Below the pieces are notes generated by a model. The model was not told the DNA's origin, searched no databases, and was given only the letters and a program-made list of their open reading frames with translations. 64,000 bases of DNA from Ferirhizobium litorale (GTDB taxonomy: Bacteria > Pseudomonadota > Alphaproteobacteria > Rhizobiales > Rhizobiaceae). Below are positions 44,575 through 53,207 of the stretch, piece after piece. The number at the start of each line of letters is the position of its first letter. The stretch's first letter is position 1. Location of the stretch: the NCBI GenBank assembly GCA_030028905.1, contig JALDYZ010000002.1:248001-312000 (forward strand). The letters run 5' to 3'. Both the position numbers and the translations under genes were made by a program.

Positions 44575-45945
44575 TCACTCCTTGACGGTATCGCGCAGGT
44601 GATCGAGCCCCTTGCGCAGCGTGGCTATCATCTCATTGACCTCGCCGCGGCTGATGACGAGCGGCGGCGAAGCCAGCATGCGGTCGCCGGTGGCGCGCAT
44701 GATCAGGCCGTTCTCGACGCAATGGTTGCGCACCAGCGTGCCGACGTCGTCCGGCTTGGCGAAACGGCGTCGGGTCGCCTTGTCGATCGTCAGTTGCAGG
44801 CCGGCCATCAGGCCGACGCTGACCGCCTCGCCCACGATTTCGTGGTCGGAGAGACTTTTCCAGGCCTCTGCGAAGTACGGCCCGATGTCGTCGCGCACCC
44901 GTTCGACGAGCCCTTCCTCCTCGATGATGCGGATATTCTCGAGCGCGGCGGCTGCGCAGACCGGATGGCCGGAATAGGTGTAGCCATGGGCGAAATCACC
45001 AATCTGGTTGACCATGACTTCGGCGACGCGGTCGCTGACCAGAACACCGCCGATTGGCAGGTATCCGGACGAGAGCCCCTTGGCGACCGGTGCGAGATCC
45101 GGCTCCACGCCGAAATGCTGGTAGCCGAACCACGAACCGAGACGACCGAAACCGCAGATGACCTCGTCGCTGACGAGAAGGATGTCCTTCTCCTTGCAGA
45201 TGCGCGAGATTTCCGGCCAGTAGGTCTCCGGCGGAACGATGACGCCGCCTGCCCCCTGGATCGGCTCGGCAACAAAGGCTGCGACATTGTCCGCGCCGAG
45301 TTCGTCGATCTTTTCCTCGAGTTCGCGGGCCACCTTCAGGCCAAATTCCGCAGGCGAAAGATCACCACCCTCGACGTACCAGTAAGGCTGATTGATGTGG
45401 ACGATGCCGTCGATCGGCAGGTTGCCCTGCTCGTGCATCCACTTCATGCCGCCAAGGCTGGCGCCGGCGACGGTCGAGCCGTGGTAGCCGTTCTTGCGAG
45501 CAATGATCTTGGTCTTCGTCGGCTTGCCGAGCGCTTTCCAGTAGACGCGGGCGATGCGAAACCAGGTGTCGCTCGCTTCCGAACCGGAGTTGGTGAAGAA
45601 CACATGGTTCATCTTCGGCCCGGCATGCTCGGTGATCTTCTGGGCCAGCAGCGTCGTCGGCGGCGTCGTGGTGCCGAAGAAGGTGTTGTAGTAGGGAAGC
45701 TCGTTTATCTGGTTGAACACGGCATCGGCGATCTCGCGCCGTCCATAGCCGACATTCACGCACCAGAGCCCGGCAAAGGCGTCGAGATACTTCTTGCCGT
45801 TGCTGTCGAAGACATGAACCCCTTCGGCGCGCTGGATGATGCGGGTGCCCGCGGCATTCAGCTTCTTCATATCCGAGAACGGGTGCAGGTGATGCGCCGC
45901 ATCGATTGCACCGAGGTTCGACATGGTCTCGACTGTCTTCAGCAT
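44575..45945 (-). CDS. Class III aminotransferase, putrescine/diamine type (SpuC-like)
   Basis: A 456-residue PLP-dependent omega-aminotransferase. Motifs include LDAFAGLWCVNVGYGRREI, FFTNSGSEASDTWFRIARVYW, GYHGSTVAGASLGGMK, the acidic PLP contact LLVSDEVICGFGRLG and the Schiff-base Lys in LAPVAKGLSSGYLPIGGV. It resembles SpuC/putrescine-pyruvate transaminases. The ATG chosen has GGGGAA about 11 bases upstream; a GTG seven codons earlier has none. It is divergent from a glutamine-synthetase-like gamma-glutamylpolyamine synthetase, so together they define a polyamine catabolic locus. Confidence 0.87.
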   Translation of the reverse strand: MLKTVETMSNLGAIDAAHHLHPFSDMKKLNAAGTRIIQRAEGVHVFDSNGKKYLDAFAGLWCVNVGYGRREIADAVFNQINELPYYNTFFGTTTPPTTLLAQKITEHAGPKMNHVFFTNSGSEASDTWFRIARVYWKALGKPTKTKIIARKNGYHGSTVAGASLGGMKWMHEQGNLPIDGIVHINQPYWYVEGGDLSPAEFGLKVARELEEKIDELGADNVAAFVAEPIQGAGGVIVPPETYWPEISRICKEKDILLVSDEVICGFGRLGSWFGYQHFGVEPDLAPVAKGLSSGYLPIGGVLVSDRVAEVMVNQIGDFAHGYTYSGHPVCAAAALENIRIIEEEGLVERVRDDIGPYFAEAWKSLSDHEIVGEAVSVGLMAGLQLTIDKATRRRFAKPDDVGTLVRNHCVENGLIMRATGDRMLASPPLVISRGEVNEMIATLRKGLDHLRDTVKE

Positions 45946-46155
45946 TTTTTCGTTGTTCCCCGTCACTGCGATGAAAACCGCCCTGCGGGCAGGACGGTCA
46001 TGCCCCGGGCCGATGGGCGGCCCGATTGAAAGGCATAATATTATCGGCTACGAACATGGCCTTAGAAAAAACGTTTGGCAAGGGAGCGCAAAACCGCTTC
46101 CCCCGACCGAAAAACGCGCAAAAAACGACAAATAACAGAGGGGTCGGGGCAGAAA

Positions 46156-47514
46156 ATGACCGAACACAAGAAATTGGCGGAAGCCGCGATTGCCGGCAGC
46201 GATGCCCGACTGGAGATCCTGCTCGTGGGGATGAACGGCGATCTTCGCGGCAAGCAACTCCCCCTCGAAGCGGAAAAGAAGGTCTGGTCCGGCTCGGTGC
46301 GCCTGCCATCTTCCACCCAGTCTCTCGACGTCTGGGGGGACGACAACGACGACATCACCGGGCTTTCGCTGAGCGTCGGCGATCCCGACGGCGCCTGCAT
46401 TCCCGATGCGCGGTCGCTGGCGCCGATGCCGTGGGCCCCGCCGGGCTCCAAGCAGGTGCTTGCCACCATGCACGAGTTCGACGGAACGGCGAGCTTCATG
46501 GATCCGCGCGCGATCCTGGCCTCCGTGCTGGAACGCTATGCCGAACGCGGATTGACGCCGGTCGTCGCCACCGAACTCGAATTCTACGTGATCGAGGACA
46601 ACTGGCGCGAGACCGGCAAGCCGACGCCGCCCGCGTCGCTGACCTACAAGGGCATCCCCAACGGCTTCCAGCTCTACGACATGAGCGCCGTCGATGCCCT
46701 CGACGGCTACCTGCAAACGGTGCGCGCCTATTGCCGCGCCCAGGAGCTGCCCGCCGACGCGACGACGGCCGAATTCGGCCCCGGCCAGTTCGAGATCAAC
46801 CTTCTGCACCGCCCGGACGCGCTCGCCGCCGCCGACGACTGCATCTACCTGAAGCGCATCGTCGAACAGGCGGCCCGCAAGCACGGGCTGAAATCCACCT
46901 GCATGGCCAAGCCCTATGCCGACCAGGCGGGCTCCGGCCTGCACGTGCATGCCAGCATCGTCGACAGACAAGGCCGCAATATCCTCGATGCCGATGGCAA
47001 CGACCCGGTGCGGCTGAAATCCGTCTGCGCCGGCATGCTGAACACCACGCGCGACGCCCAGCTCGTCTTCGCTCCGTTCGCCAACTCCTATCGCCGCTTC
47101 CAGCCGGGCTCGTTTGCGCCGGTGGATCTCACCTGGGGATATGGCCACCGCGGCACCGCCATCCGCATTCCCGACAAGGACGGGCCTGCTGCCCGCGTCG
47201 AGCACCGGGTCGCGGGTGCCGACGCCAACCCGTATCTGCTATTGGCGGCCATCCTCGGCGGCATGCTGCTCGGGCTCGACGAAGACCTCGATCCTGGTCC
47301 GGTGACGGAACCGGGCGCCGAGCCGGTCGACGCCAGGCGGCTGACCCACGATTTCCTGACAGCCGTCGAGGAATTCTCGGCTTCGCCGTTCATCGCCGAT
47401 GTGTTCGGGGAGAAGTATCGCAAGCTCTACGGCGACACCAAGCGAAAGGAGGCAATCACCTTCCTACGCACGGTGTCGGACTTCGACTACCAGACCTACC
47501 TGGCGCGATTCTGA
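46156..47514 (+). CDS. Glutamine-synthetase-like gamma-glutamylpolyamine synthetase (PuuA/SpuI type)
   Basis: A 452-residue member of the glutamine synthetase family. It keeps the catalytic core: VVATELEFYVIED, TAEFGPGQFEINL, ADQAGSGLHVHASI with the substrate His, FAPFANSYRRFQPGSFAP, and the Arg loop VEHRVAGADANPYL. The lack of the classic GlnA adenylylation Tyr region and the short N-domain fit PuuA/SpuI-type enzymes that attach glutamate to putrescine or related amines using ATP. The ATG has GGGGCAG upstream; a 27-residue extension lies in the divergent promoter and is rejected. The neighbouring SpuC-like gene supports this role. Confidence 0.85.
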   Translation: MTEHKKLAEAAIAGSDARLEILLVGMNGDLRGKQLPLEAEKKVWSGSVRLPSSTQSLDVWGDDNDDITGLSLSVGDPDGACIPDARSLAPMPWAPPGSKQVLATMHEFDGTASFMDPRAILASVLERYAERGLTPVVATELEFYVIEDNWRETGKPTPPASLTYKGIPNGFQLYDMSAVDALDGYLQTVRAYCRAQELPADATTAEFGPGQFEINLLHRPDALAAADDCIYLKRIVEQAARKHGLKSTCMAKPYADQAGSGLHVHASIVDRQGRNILDADGNDPVRLKSVCAGMLNTTRDAQLVFAPFANSYRRFQPGSFAPVDLTWGYGHRGTAIRIPDKDGPAARVEHRVAGADANPYLLLAAILGGMLLGLDEDLDPGPVTEPGAEPVDARRLTHDFLTAVEEFSASPFIADVFGEKYRKLYGDTKRKEAITFLRTVSDFDYQTYLARF

Positions 47515-47515
47515 C

Positions 47516-48442
47516 TCAGGCTACGGCGCGACCCGATGCGGCGTCCGCTTCGGGCACGATGACCTTGAGTTCGCCGGGATGCAGCCTCAGCGCCACCTCC
47601 CGGCCCATCGGCAGCAGTTCGCCGTCTATGACGCAGTTCACCTTGCGGTCGATCTTCGGAAAGTGCAGGTCCACGGCCTCGACGGCCATTTCGGTGACAT
47701 CGGGATTGTAGCGGAGCTTGCCACGCAGCATGTCGAGCGCCAGGCGCGCTACCCCGGCCGGCCGCAGCGGCGAAGCCGTATAGAATCCGAGGTGGCCGCG
47801 GGTAATGTTGTCCGCGTAGAGCAGCGGATTGTCGCCGAACGGGTTGTTGGAAACTGAAATGGCCGAGACCCGGCGATGCTCCTGATGATCGCCCGCCTGG
47901 AATTCCATGTCGAATTCGGGCGGATTGAAGATCACGCCGATACCGGCGCGGACATTGGCGACGATCTTGCCCATGCGCGACGCATAGGAAATGCTGTTGC
48001 GGTAGCGCACCATGCGGGCATGCAGGCCGGCCGAGAACTGATGCACGAAGGGACGGCCGTTGGCGCTGCCGATATCGACCGCATCGACCCGCCCCTTGGC
48101 AAGGACGTCGACGGACTGCCAGATGTCGAGGGGAAGCTTCAACGAGCGCGCGAACAGGTTCATCGTGCCTGCCGGGACGACGCCGAGGGAGATGCCATTT
48201 TTCCAGGCAACGGTGGCAGCGGCGGAAATCGTGCCATCGCCCCCGCCGGCGATGATGGCATCCACATCGTCCCGGCGAGCAGCGCGCTCCATGGCAGAGA
48301 CGATCTCGTCGCCCCCTACCACATGGCACTCGACCTCATGCCCCGCGTCGCCGAACACGGTCTCGGCGTGACGCTCATAGGCCGCCATGTCGGTGGTCCG
48401 GAACGTGCCGCCGTCGCGATTGAAATAGGCCACCAGTTTCAT
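47516..48442 (-). CDS. Diacylglycerol/lipid kinase family protein
   Basis: A 308-residue protein with the DAGK catalytic domain: MKLVAYFNRDGGTF at the start, the nucleotide loop IIAGGGDGTISAAATVAW and LGVVPAGTMNLFARSL, then a second beta domain ending VIDGELLPMGREVALRL. These correspond to YegS/DgkB-type lipid kinases. The ATG used puts the first strand at the N-terminus; an ATG four codons earlier is possible. It ends one base after the gamma-glutamylpolyamine synthetase stop, tail to tail. The lipid substrate is unknown. Confidence 0.85.
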   Translation of the reverse strand: MKLVAYFNRDGGTFRTTDMAAYERHAETVFGDAGHEVECHVVGGDEIVSAMERAARRDDVDAIIAGGGDGTISAAATVAWKNGISLGVVPAGTMNLFARSLKLPLDIWQSVDVLAKGRVDAVDIGSANGRPFVHQFSAGLHARMVRYRNSISYASRMGKIVANVRAGIGVIFNPPEFDMEFQAGDHQEHRRVSAISVSNNPFGDNPLLYADNITRGHLGFYTASPLRPAGVARLALDMLRGKLRYNPDVTEMAVEAVDLHFPKIDRKVNCVIDGELLPMGREVALRLHPGELKVIVPEADAASGRAVA

Positions 48443-48735
48443 GCAATCATCCATCCGTACGAGACCACCCGTATATCGGGGCCCAATCCGCCAATTCCAA
48501 GGCCACCTCGCCGGCGGCCCCTCCGTGCGACGCATGCCGGCAGTGCATTGCCGCCTTGCAAAAATGATGGTCGACCCTGCCTGCGCAATGGCCGATAAAA
48601 ATGAGATATATCAATTTCCAGCTTTCCATCCTCAGGCCCGGCCCTGCCAACAAGTGCTGATCCGGGAGCGCTCAGACCGCGCGCAAGGTCCCGTGTCGGT
48701 GACACGGCCCTGCTGACGTATTTCCAGGACCCGAC

Positions 48736-49968
48736 GTGACCGATATCGCCATCGATGAATCTGCTCCCGCCCTCGCTGCGGAGACCATGCCGAAGCAGCC
48801 GCTCTCAAGGTTCGCGGTGGCGCTGATCGAGCTCGCGCTTGCCGTCGGCGGCTTTGCCATCGGCACCGGCGAGTTCGCCATCATGGGCCTGCTTCCGGAC
48901 GTCGCGACGACGTTCGACGTCACCACGCCGCAGGCCGGATACGTCATCAGCGCCTATGCGCTCGGCGTCGTGGTCGGCGCGCCGCTGATCGCGGTGCTGG
49001 CGGCGAAGATGGCGCGCCGCCACCTGCTGCTGGTGCTGATGGCCGTCTTCGCTCTCGGCAACATCCTGAGCGCCGTTGCGCCCGATTTCCTTTCCTTCAC
49101 GCTGCTGCGCTTTGTCACTGGCCTGCCGCATGGCGCCTATTTCGGCGTCGCGTCCCTTGTCGCCGCCTCGATGGTGCCGGTCCACAAGCGCGCTCAGGCG
49201 GTCGGGCGGATGATGCTCGGGTTGACGGTCGCGACCCTCATCGGCACGCCGGTGGCCACCTGGTTCGGCCAGGTGCTCGACTGGCGCGTCGCCTTCATGC
49301 TGGTCGGCGGCATCGGCGCGCTGACGGTGCTGCTGATCTGGATCTACCTGCCGAGGGACAAGGTGGCGGACGGCGCCAGCCCGATGCGCGAATTGACCGC
49401 GTTCAAACGCCCACAGGTGCTCCTCACTCTGGCGATCGCTGCGGTCGGCTTCGGCGGCATGTTCTCGATCTTCAGCTACATCGCCTCGACCGCCACGAAG
49501 GTTGCGTTGATGCCGGAGAGCATGGTGGCCGTGATCATGGCGCTGTTCGGTGTCGGGATGATCATCGGCAATATCGGCGGCGCGTGGCTGGCCGACAAGT
49601 CGCTGATGGGCACGATCTGCGGCTCGCTCGTCTTCAACGTCGTGGTGTTAACCCTCTTCTCACTGACGGCGACGAGCCCGTTCATGCTCTGTCTCTGCGT
49701 GCTTCTGGTCGGCTGCGGATTTGCCGCAGGCCCTGCCCTGCAGACACGGTTGATGGACGTCGCCGCCGACGCTCAGACGCTGGCCGCCGCCTCCAACCAC
49801 TCGGCCTTCAACATCGCCAATGCGCTCGGCGCGTGGCTGGGCGGCCTGGTGATCGCCTGGGGCTACGGCTTTGCCGCCACCGGCTATGTCGGCGCTATAC
49901 TGTCCGTCTTCGGGTTGATGGTGTTTGCGTTATCCTACCGCCTCGAACTCGCGGCAAAGCGCGCCTGA
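48736..49968 (+). CDS. MFS transporter, DHA1 AraJ/YdhP-type efflux
   Basis: A 410-residue 12-helix major facilitator, starting at GTG with AGGA seven bases upstream. A polar leader precedes TM1 (GFAIGTGEFAIMGLLPDVA). TM2-3 have AYALGVVVGAPLIAVLAAKMARRHLL, given in parts, with the loop motif AKMARR. The second half repeats the fold from FKRPQVLLTLAIAAVGFGG. It resembles arabinose/IPTG or drug efflux pumps; the substrate is unknown. The 3' end overlaps the convergent HxlR gene by 39 bases. Confidence 0.88.
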   Translation: MTDIAIDESAPALAAETMPKQPLSRFAVALIELALAVGGFAIGTGEFAIMGLLPDVATTFDVTTPQAGYVISAYALGVVVGAPLIAVLAAKMARRHLLLVLMAVFALGNILSAVAPDFLSFTLLRFVTGLPHGAYFGVASLVAASMVPVHKRAQAVGRMMLGLTVATLIGTPVATWFGQVLDWRVAFMLVGGIGALTVLLIWIYLPRDKVADGASPMRELTAFKRPQVLLTLAIAAVGFGGMFSIFSYIASTATKVALMPESMVAVIMALFGVGMIIGNIGGAWLADKSLMGTICGSLVFNVVVLTLFSLTATSPFMLCLCVLLVGCGFAAGPALQTRLMDVAADAQTLAAASNHSAFNIANALGAWLGGLVIAWGYGFAATGYVGAILSVFGLMVFALSYRLELAAKRA

Positions 49969-50349
49969 GGCGCCTTCCGCGTCATCGAATGGCCGGACAG
50001 AACTCTTGCCCGCCGCGCAGATCACATTCTCTTGACCCCAGGCAGCGAGCGCCGCGATCACCGGCTGCAACGAGCGACCGGCGACCGTCAGTTCGTAGTC
50101 AACGCGGGGCGGCACCACCGGGAATACGGTGCGGGAGATCAGCCCCGCCTCCTCCAGTTCGCGCAGCTGCTTGGTCAGCATGCGTTGCGTCACGCTTGGA
50201 AGTTTCCGCCGCAACTCGTTGAAACGCAACGTTCCTCCCATCAGGTGGAAGAGGATGACGCCCTTCCACTTGCCGTCGAGAAAGCTCAGCGTCGCCTCCA
50301 CCGGGCAGCCCGGAAAGTTTTGGGTCAATTTGGCGCGGGGACGGGACAT
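49930..50349 (-). CDS. HxlR-family winged-helix regulator
   Basis: A 139-residue redox- or aldehyde-responsive regulator. The single N-terminal Cys is in NFPGCPVEATLSFLDGKWKG, the family's CPV...GKW signature. The winged helix follows (LRFNELRRKLPSVTQRMLTK, LEEAGLISRTVFPVVPPRVDY, given in parts). It is divergent from a quinone-oxidoreductase-like gene, whose control it probably exerts through inverted repeats in the 105-base gap. A second Cys in ENVICAAGK and a third near the end may also take part in redox sensing. AAGGAT precedes the ATG. Confidence 0.92.
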   Translation of the reverse strand: MSRPRAKLTQNFPGCPVEATLSFLDGKWKGVILFHLMGGTLRFNELRRKLPSVTQRMLTKQLRELEEAGLISRTVFPVVPPRVDYELTVAGRSLQPVIAALAAWGQENVICAAGKSSVRPFDDAEGASGALCREFEAVG

Positions 50350-50353
50350 GACG

Positions 50354-50397
50354 GTATCCTTTTTGATACTACATACATAAAATGTGCATTCTTGCAC
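50354..50397. promoter_or_regulatory. Two inverted repeats, probable HxlR operator
   Basis: GTATC-CTTTTT-GATAC (50354-50369) overlaps the HxlR ribosome site, and GTGCA-TTCT-TGCAC (50384-50397) lies 28 bases to the right toward the oxidoreductase gene. Both are perfect in their arms and sit in the only regulatory gap of this divergent pair. Confidence 0.6.
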
Positions 50398-50454
50398 TTG
50401 GCGAAAGTAATGCGCATCTGCTCCCTGTGCAACGCAACCAAGGAGATTCCCCAC

Positions 50455-51468
50455 ATGCGCGCAGTCGGCTACGACAAACCTCAACCCATTTCCGCCGAGA
50501 CATCCCTGCTCGACATCGAATTGCCGATGCCTGAAGCAAGGGGCCACGACCTGCTGGTCGAGATCAAGGCCGTTTCGGTCAATCCGGTCGACGTCAAGGT
50601 CCGCGCCAACGTCGCTCCCGAACCCGGGCAGACGAAGGTTCTCGGCTGGGATGCCGCCGGCGTCGTCAAGGCGGTCGGGCCGAAGGTCACGCTGTTCAAG
50701 CCGGGCGACGCGGTGTTCTATGCCGGGGCGATCAACCGCCAGGGCACCAATGCCGAGTTCCATCTGGTCGACGAACGGATCGTCGGCCGCAAGCCGTCCA
50801 GTCTCGATTTCGCCGCAGCTGCCGCCCTGCCGCTGACCTCGATCACGGCCTACGAAGCGTTGTTCGACCGGCTGGACGTGAACGCCCCCGTTCCGAGTGC
50901 CGCAAACGCCATCCTCGTCGTCGGCGGCGCCGGCGGCGTCGGCTCCATCGCCATCCAGATCGCCCGCGCGCTCACCGACCTCACCGTGATTGCCACTGCC
51001 TCGCGCCCCGAAACGCAGCAATGGGCGAAGGACCTCGGCGCCCACCACGTCGTCAACCACGCCGAACCGCTGGCTCCGCAAGTGGCTGCACTCGGTCTTG
51101 GCGCGCCGGCCTTCGTGTTCTCGACCACCAACACCGGCGATCATCTTTCCACTATCGCGGAACTGATTGCACCCCAGGGACGGCTGGCAGTGATCGACGA
51201 TCCGGCGACGCTCGACATCATGCCGTTCAAGCGCAAGGCCGCCTCCGTCCACTGGGAGTTCATGTTCACCCGTCCGCTCTTCGAAACCGCCGACATGATC
51301 GAGCAGCATCGGCTTCTGAACCAGATCGCGGACCTTGTGGACGCAGGACGCATCCGCTCGACGCTGACGGAGACCATGGGCACGATCAACGCGGCCAACC
51401 TCAAGAAGGCTCATGCACTGATCGAGACCGGCACGATGAAGGGCAAGGCTGTTCTCGCCGGGTTCTAG
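50455..51468 (+). CDS. Zinc-free alcohol dehydrogenase / quinone oxidoreductase family
   Basis: A 337-residue medium-chain dehydrogenase/reductase. The N-domain starts MRAVGYDKPQPIS and contains IKAVSVNPVDVKVRAN, LGWDAAGVVKAVG and LPLTSITAYEALFDRL. The NADPH-binding fold is ILVVGGAGGVGSIAIQIAR. No structural- or catalytic-zinc cysteines are present, which fits the zinc-free quinone reductase (ZurZ/YogA-like) group. AAGGAG lies nine bases before the ATG. Divergent partner of an HxlR regulator; a typical response gene to electrophiles, quinones or aldehydes. Confidence 0.9.
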   Translation: MRAVGYDKPQPISAETSLLDIELPMPEARGHDLLVEIKAVSVNPVDVKVRANVAPEPGQTKVLGWDAAGVVKAVGPKVTLFKPGDAVFYAGAINRQGTNAEFHLVDERIVGRKPSSLDFAAAAALPLTSITAYEALFDRLDVNAPVPSAANAILVVGGAGGVGSIAIQIARALTDLTVIATASRPETQQWAKDLGAHHVVNHAEPLAPQVAALGLGAPAFVFSTTNTGDHLSTIAELIAPQGRLAVIDDPATLDIMPFKRKAASVHWEFMFTRPLFETADMIEQHRLLNQIADLVDAGRIRSTLTETMGTINAANLKKAHALIETGTMKGKAVLAGF

Positions 51469-51491
51469 ATTTCTTGACGTGCAGGGAACGA

Positions 51492-52328
51492 CTAAAATGT
51501 CATCCCGGCGGCCAGGCGCTGGGGGACTCCGGGATCGTGAGCCGGCAGGATAACTGTCGGTTCGCCGGCGGCGAAGAGCTTGATCGCCCTGAGGGTTCGA
51601 ACCGACAGGTCCGGATTGTTGGTCACGCCATCGGCCTTTTCGGCGCGCAGGTTGACGTCGTCATACGTGGCGTCGCCGGCAAGGAAGTAGGTGACGCCGT
51701 CGCCGCGTACGACGACTGAAACATGTCCGGGCGCGTGCCCGGGCGTGGGGACGAGGAAAATGCGCCCGTCCCGGGTGATCGGATGCGATGCCGGAAACGG
51801 ACCCACAGCGGGTCCGTTCAGGTCGACCAGTTCCGGCTTCAGCCAGATCGGCCAGCGCTGGGGAAGGCACCCCATCAGCATGCCCTTGAGCCCGCGCGAG
51901 ACCTCGTAGCTCTCGCGCGAGGCGATGATCCGGTTGTGGGGAAAGTGGTCGAGCCCACCCGTGTGGTCGTGGTGGAAGTGGGTCAGGATCACAGCCTCGA
52001 TATCGCGCGCCGGATCGAGACCCATGGCATTCAGCCGCGGTCCGATTTCCTCGCCCGGCGCGACCTTGATGATCACCTCCTTGGTGAAGAACGGGTTCCA
52101 GCGAGGCAGATAACCGGGAACCGAGTTCCTCCAGGTATCGCCGGTATCGACAAGAAACCTTCCTTCCGGATGCTCGATGAGAAATGCGTAAATCGGGAGC
52201 GGATCGACCCAGGCCTTGTCACGGAAGATGTCGATCTTGCGGCCGAACGCACCGCGGCCGTCCCTCCCCGTCCGCTGGGCTGTCTTCATACGCGCCTTGC
52301 CGGTTTCGATTGCGGTAACGGAAATCAT
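51492..52328 (-). CDS. Metallo-beta-lactamase-fold hydrolase, AHL-lactonase-like
   Basis: A 278-residue enzyme with the complete dinuclear metal motif ILTHFHHDHTGGLDHFP near residues 113-129, followed by PTPGHAPGHVSVVV (third His) and FLAGDATYDDVN (bridging Asp) and VILPAHDPGVP (last His). The overall length and the YAFLIEHPEGRFLVDTG start resemble AttM/AiiA-type N-acyl-homoserine lactonases, though other lactones are possible. AAGGAGCG precedes the ATG. It is divergent from a TetR regulator with a clear double operator between them, so its expression is probably induced by its own substrate or a related compound. Confidence 0.85.
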   Translation of the reverse strand: MISVTAIETGKARMKTAQRTGRDGRGAFGRKIDIFRDKAWVDPLPIYAFLIEHPEGRFLVDTGDTWRNSVPGYLPRWNPFFTKEVIIKVAPGEEIGPRLNAMGLDPARDIEAVILTHFHHDHTGGLDHFPHNRIIASRESYEVSRGLKGMLMGCLPQRWPIWLKPELVDLNGPAVGPFPASHPITRDGRIFLVPTPGHAPGHVSVVVRGDGVTYFLAGDATYDDVNLRAEKADGVTNNPDLSVRTLRAIKLFAAGEPTVILPAHDPGVPQRLAAGMTF

Positions 52329-52345
52329 TTCTCGCTCCTTTTTTT

Positions 52346-52406
52346 AAAACGAATGACCGTTCTTTATATTGAATGTGGATGCTTGTAAAGAACGGGCGTT
52401 CGTTTT
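52346..52406. promoter_or_regulatory. Double TetR operator in the lactonase-tetR gap
   Basis: Two 20-base sites, AAAACGAATGACCGTTCTTT at 52346-52365 and the reverse complement of AAAACGAACGCCCGTTCTTT at 52387-52406, match at 18 of 20 positions in inverted orientation, 41 bases apart. Each contains its own partial palindrome (GAACG-CC-CGTTC in the second). One site is 18 bases from the lactonase start and the other 12 bases from tetR, so binding would block both genes. Confidence 0.8.
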
Positions 52407-52417
52407 ATCAATCTTGT

Positions 52418-53005
52418 ATGCCAAAGATATCCGAAGAGGCCCGCCAGGGTCGCCGAAATCAAATTCTCGATGCCGCCCGGTTGTGTTTCCAGAAGGAAGG
52501 TCTTCACGAAACCACGATGCAGGACATCATTCGCGCCAGCGATCTCTCCGCTGGCGCGGTCTACAGCTACTTCAAGAGCAAGGACGATCTCATCTTTGCC
52601 GCCGTCGCGACGTCGCTCGACGACCTCCGCACGATGCTGGACGAGACGATGCGGCGCGCGCCGGCAAAGTCTGCAGACGATCTCATAGGGCTGTTGCTGC
52701 CGGCGATCACCAAATTTGCAGCGCGCGATGGCTATGATCTGAGGCGAATTGCACTTCTTGGATGGAGTGAGGCTCAACGCAGCGAAAGGCTGCGGGTGGC
52801 GATACAGTCCCATTACGCGGCATTCCGGGCAGATCTCGCGAAGCTTGCCGCTTCCTGGCGCCCCTCCTCAAACGCGGCCGACGCGGATGCGATGGCCAAG
52901 TTGCTGCTGACGGTGCTGCTCGGCGCCGTCGTGCAATCGGCGATCATGGGAGACGCGACAGCGGAGGATATTGCGCGGGGCCTCCGGCTGCTCACGCAAG
53001 CGTAG
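52418..53005 (+). CDS. TetR-family repressor of the AHL-lactonase-like gene
   Basis: A 195-residue regulator with an N-terminal TetR helix-turn-helix: RRNQILDAARLCFQKEGLHE, TTMQDIIRASDLSAGAVYSYF and KSKDDLIFAAVATSLDDL. The C-terminal helical ligand domain is variable. The ATG is preferred over an upstream frame that would run through the operator. It probably represses itself and the divergent MBL-fold hydrolase through the paired 20-base sites. The ligand is unknown; acyl-lactone-like molecules are a reasonable guess from the target. Confidence 0.88.
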   Translation: MPKISEEARQGRRNQILDAARLCFQKEGLHETTMQDIIRASDLSAGAVYSYFKSKDDLIFAAVATSLDDLRTMLDETMRRAPAKSADDLIGLLLPAITKFAARDGYDLRRIALLGWSEAQRSERLRVAIQSHYAAFRADLAKLAASWRPSSNAADADAMAKLLLTVLLGAVVQSAIMGDATAEDIARGLRLLTQA

Positions 53006-53207
53006 AATTAGGCCGAGTCCCTCCAAGTTCCGAATTACGCATCCTGATCGAAGGCATCGCGGATGGCATCTGTCCTTCCGCGTTCCGCCTCGCCCGCCCC
53101 AATTCGGGAAGTTTCGAACTTCGATCTTGACCGACTGGCCATTGTTGCAGACCATCGCGCCACCCGCAGCATCCGCCAACCAATCCTGGATCAGGAGGAT
53201 CGATACG

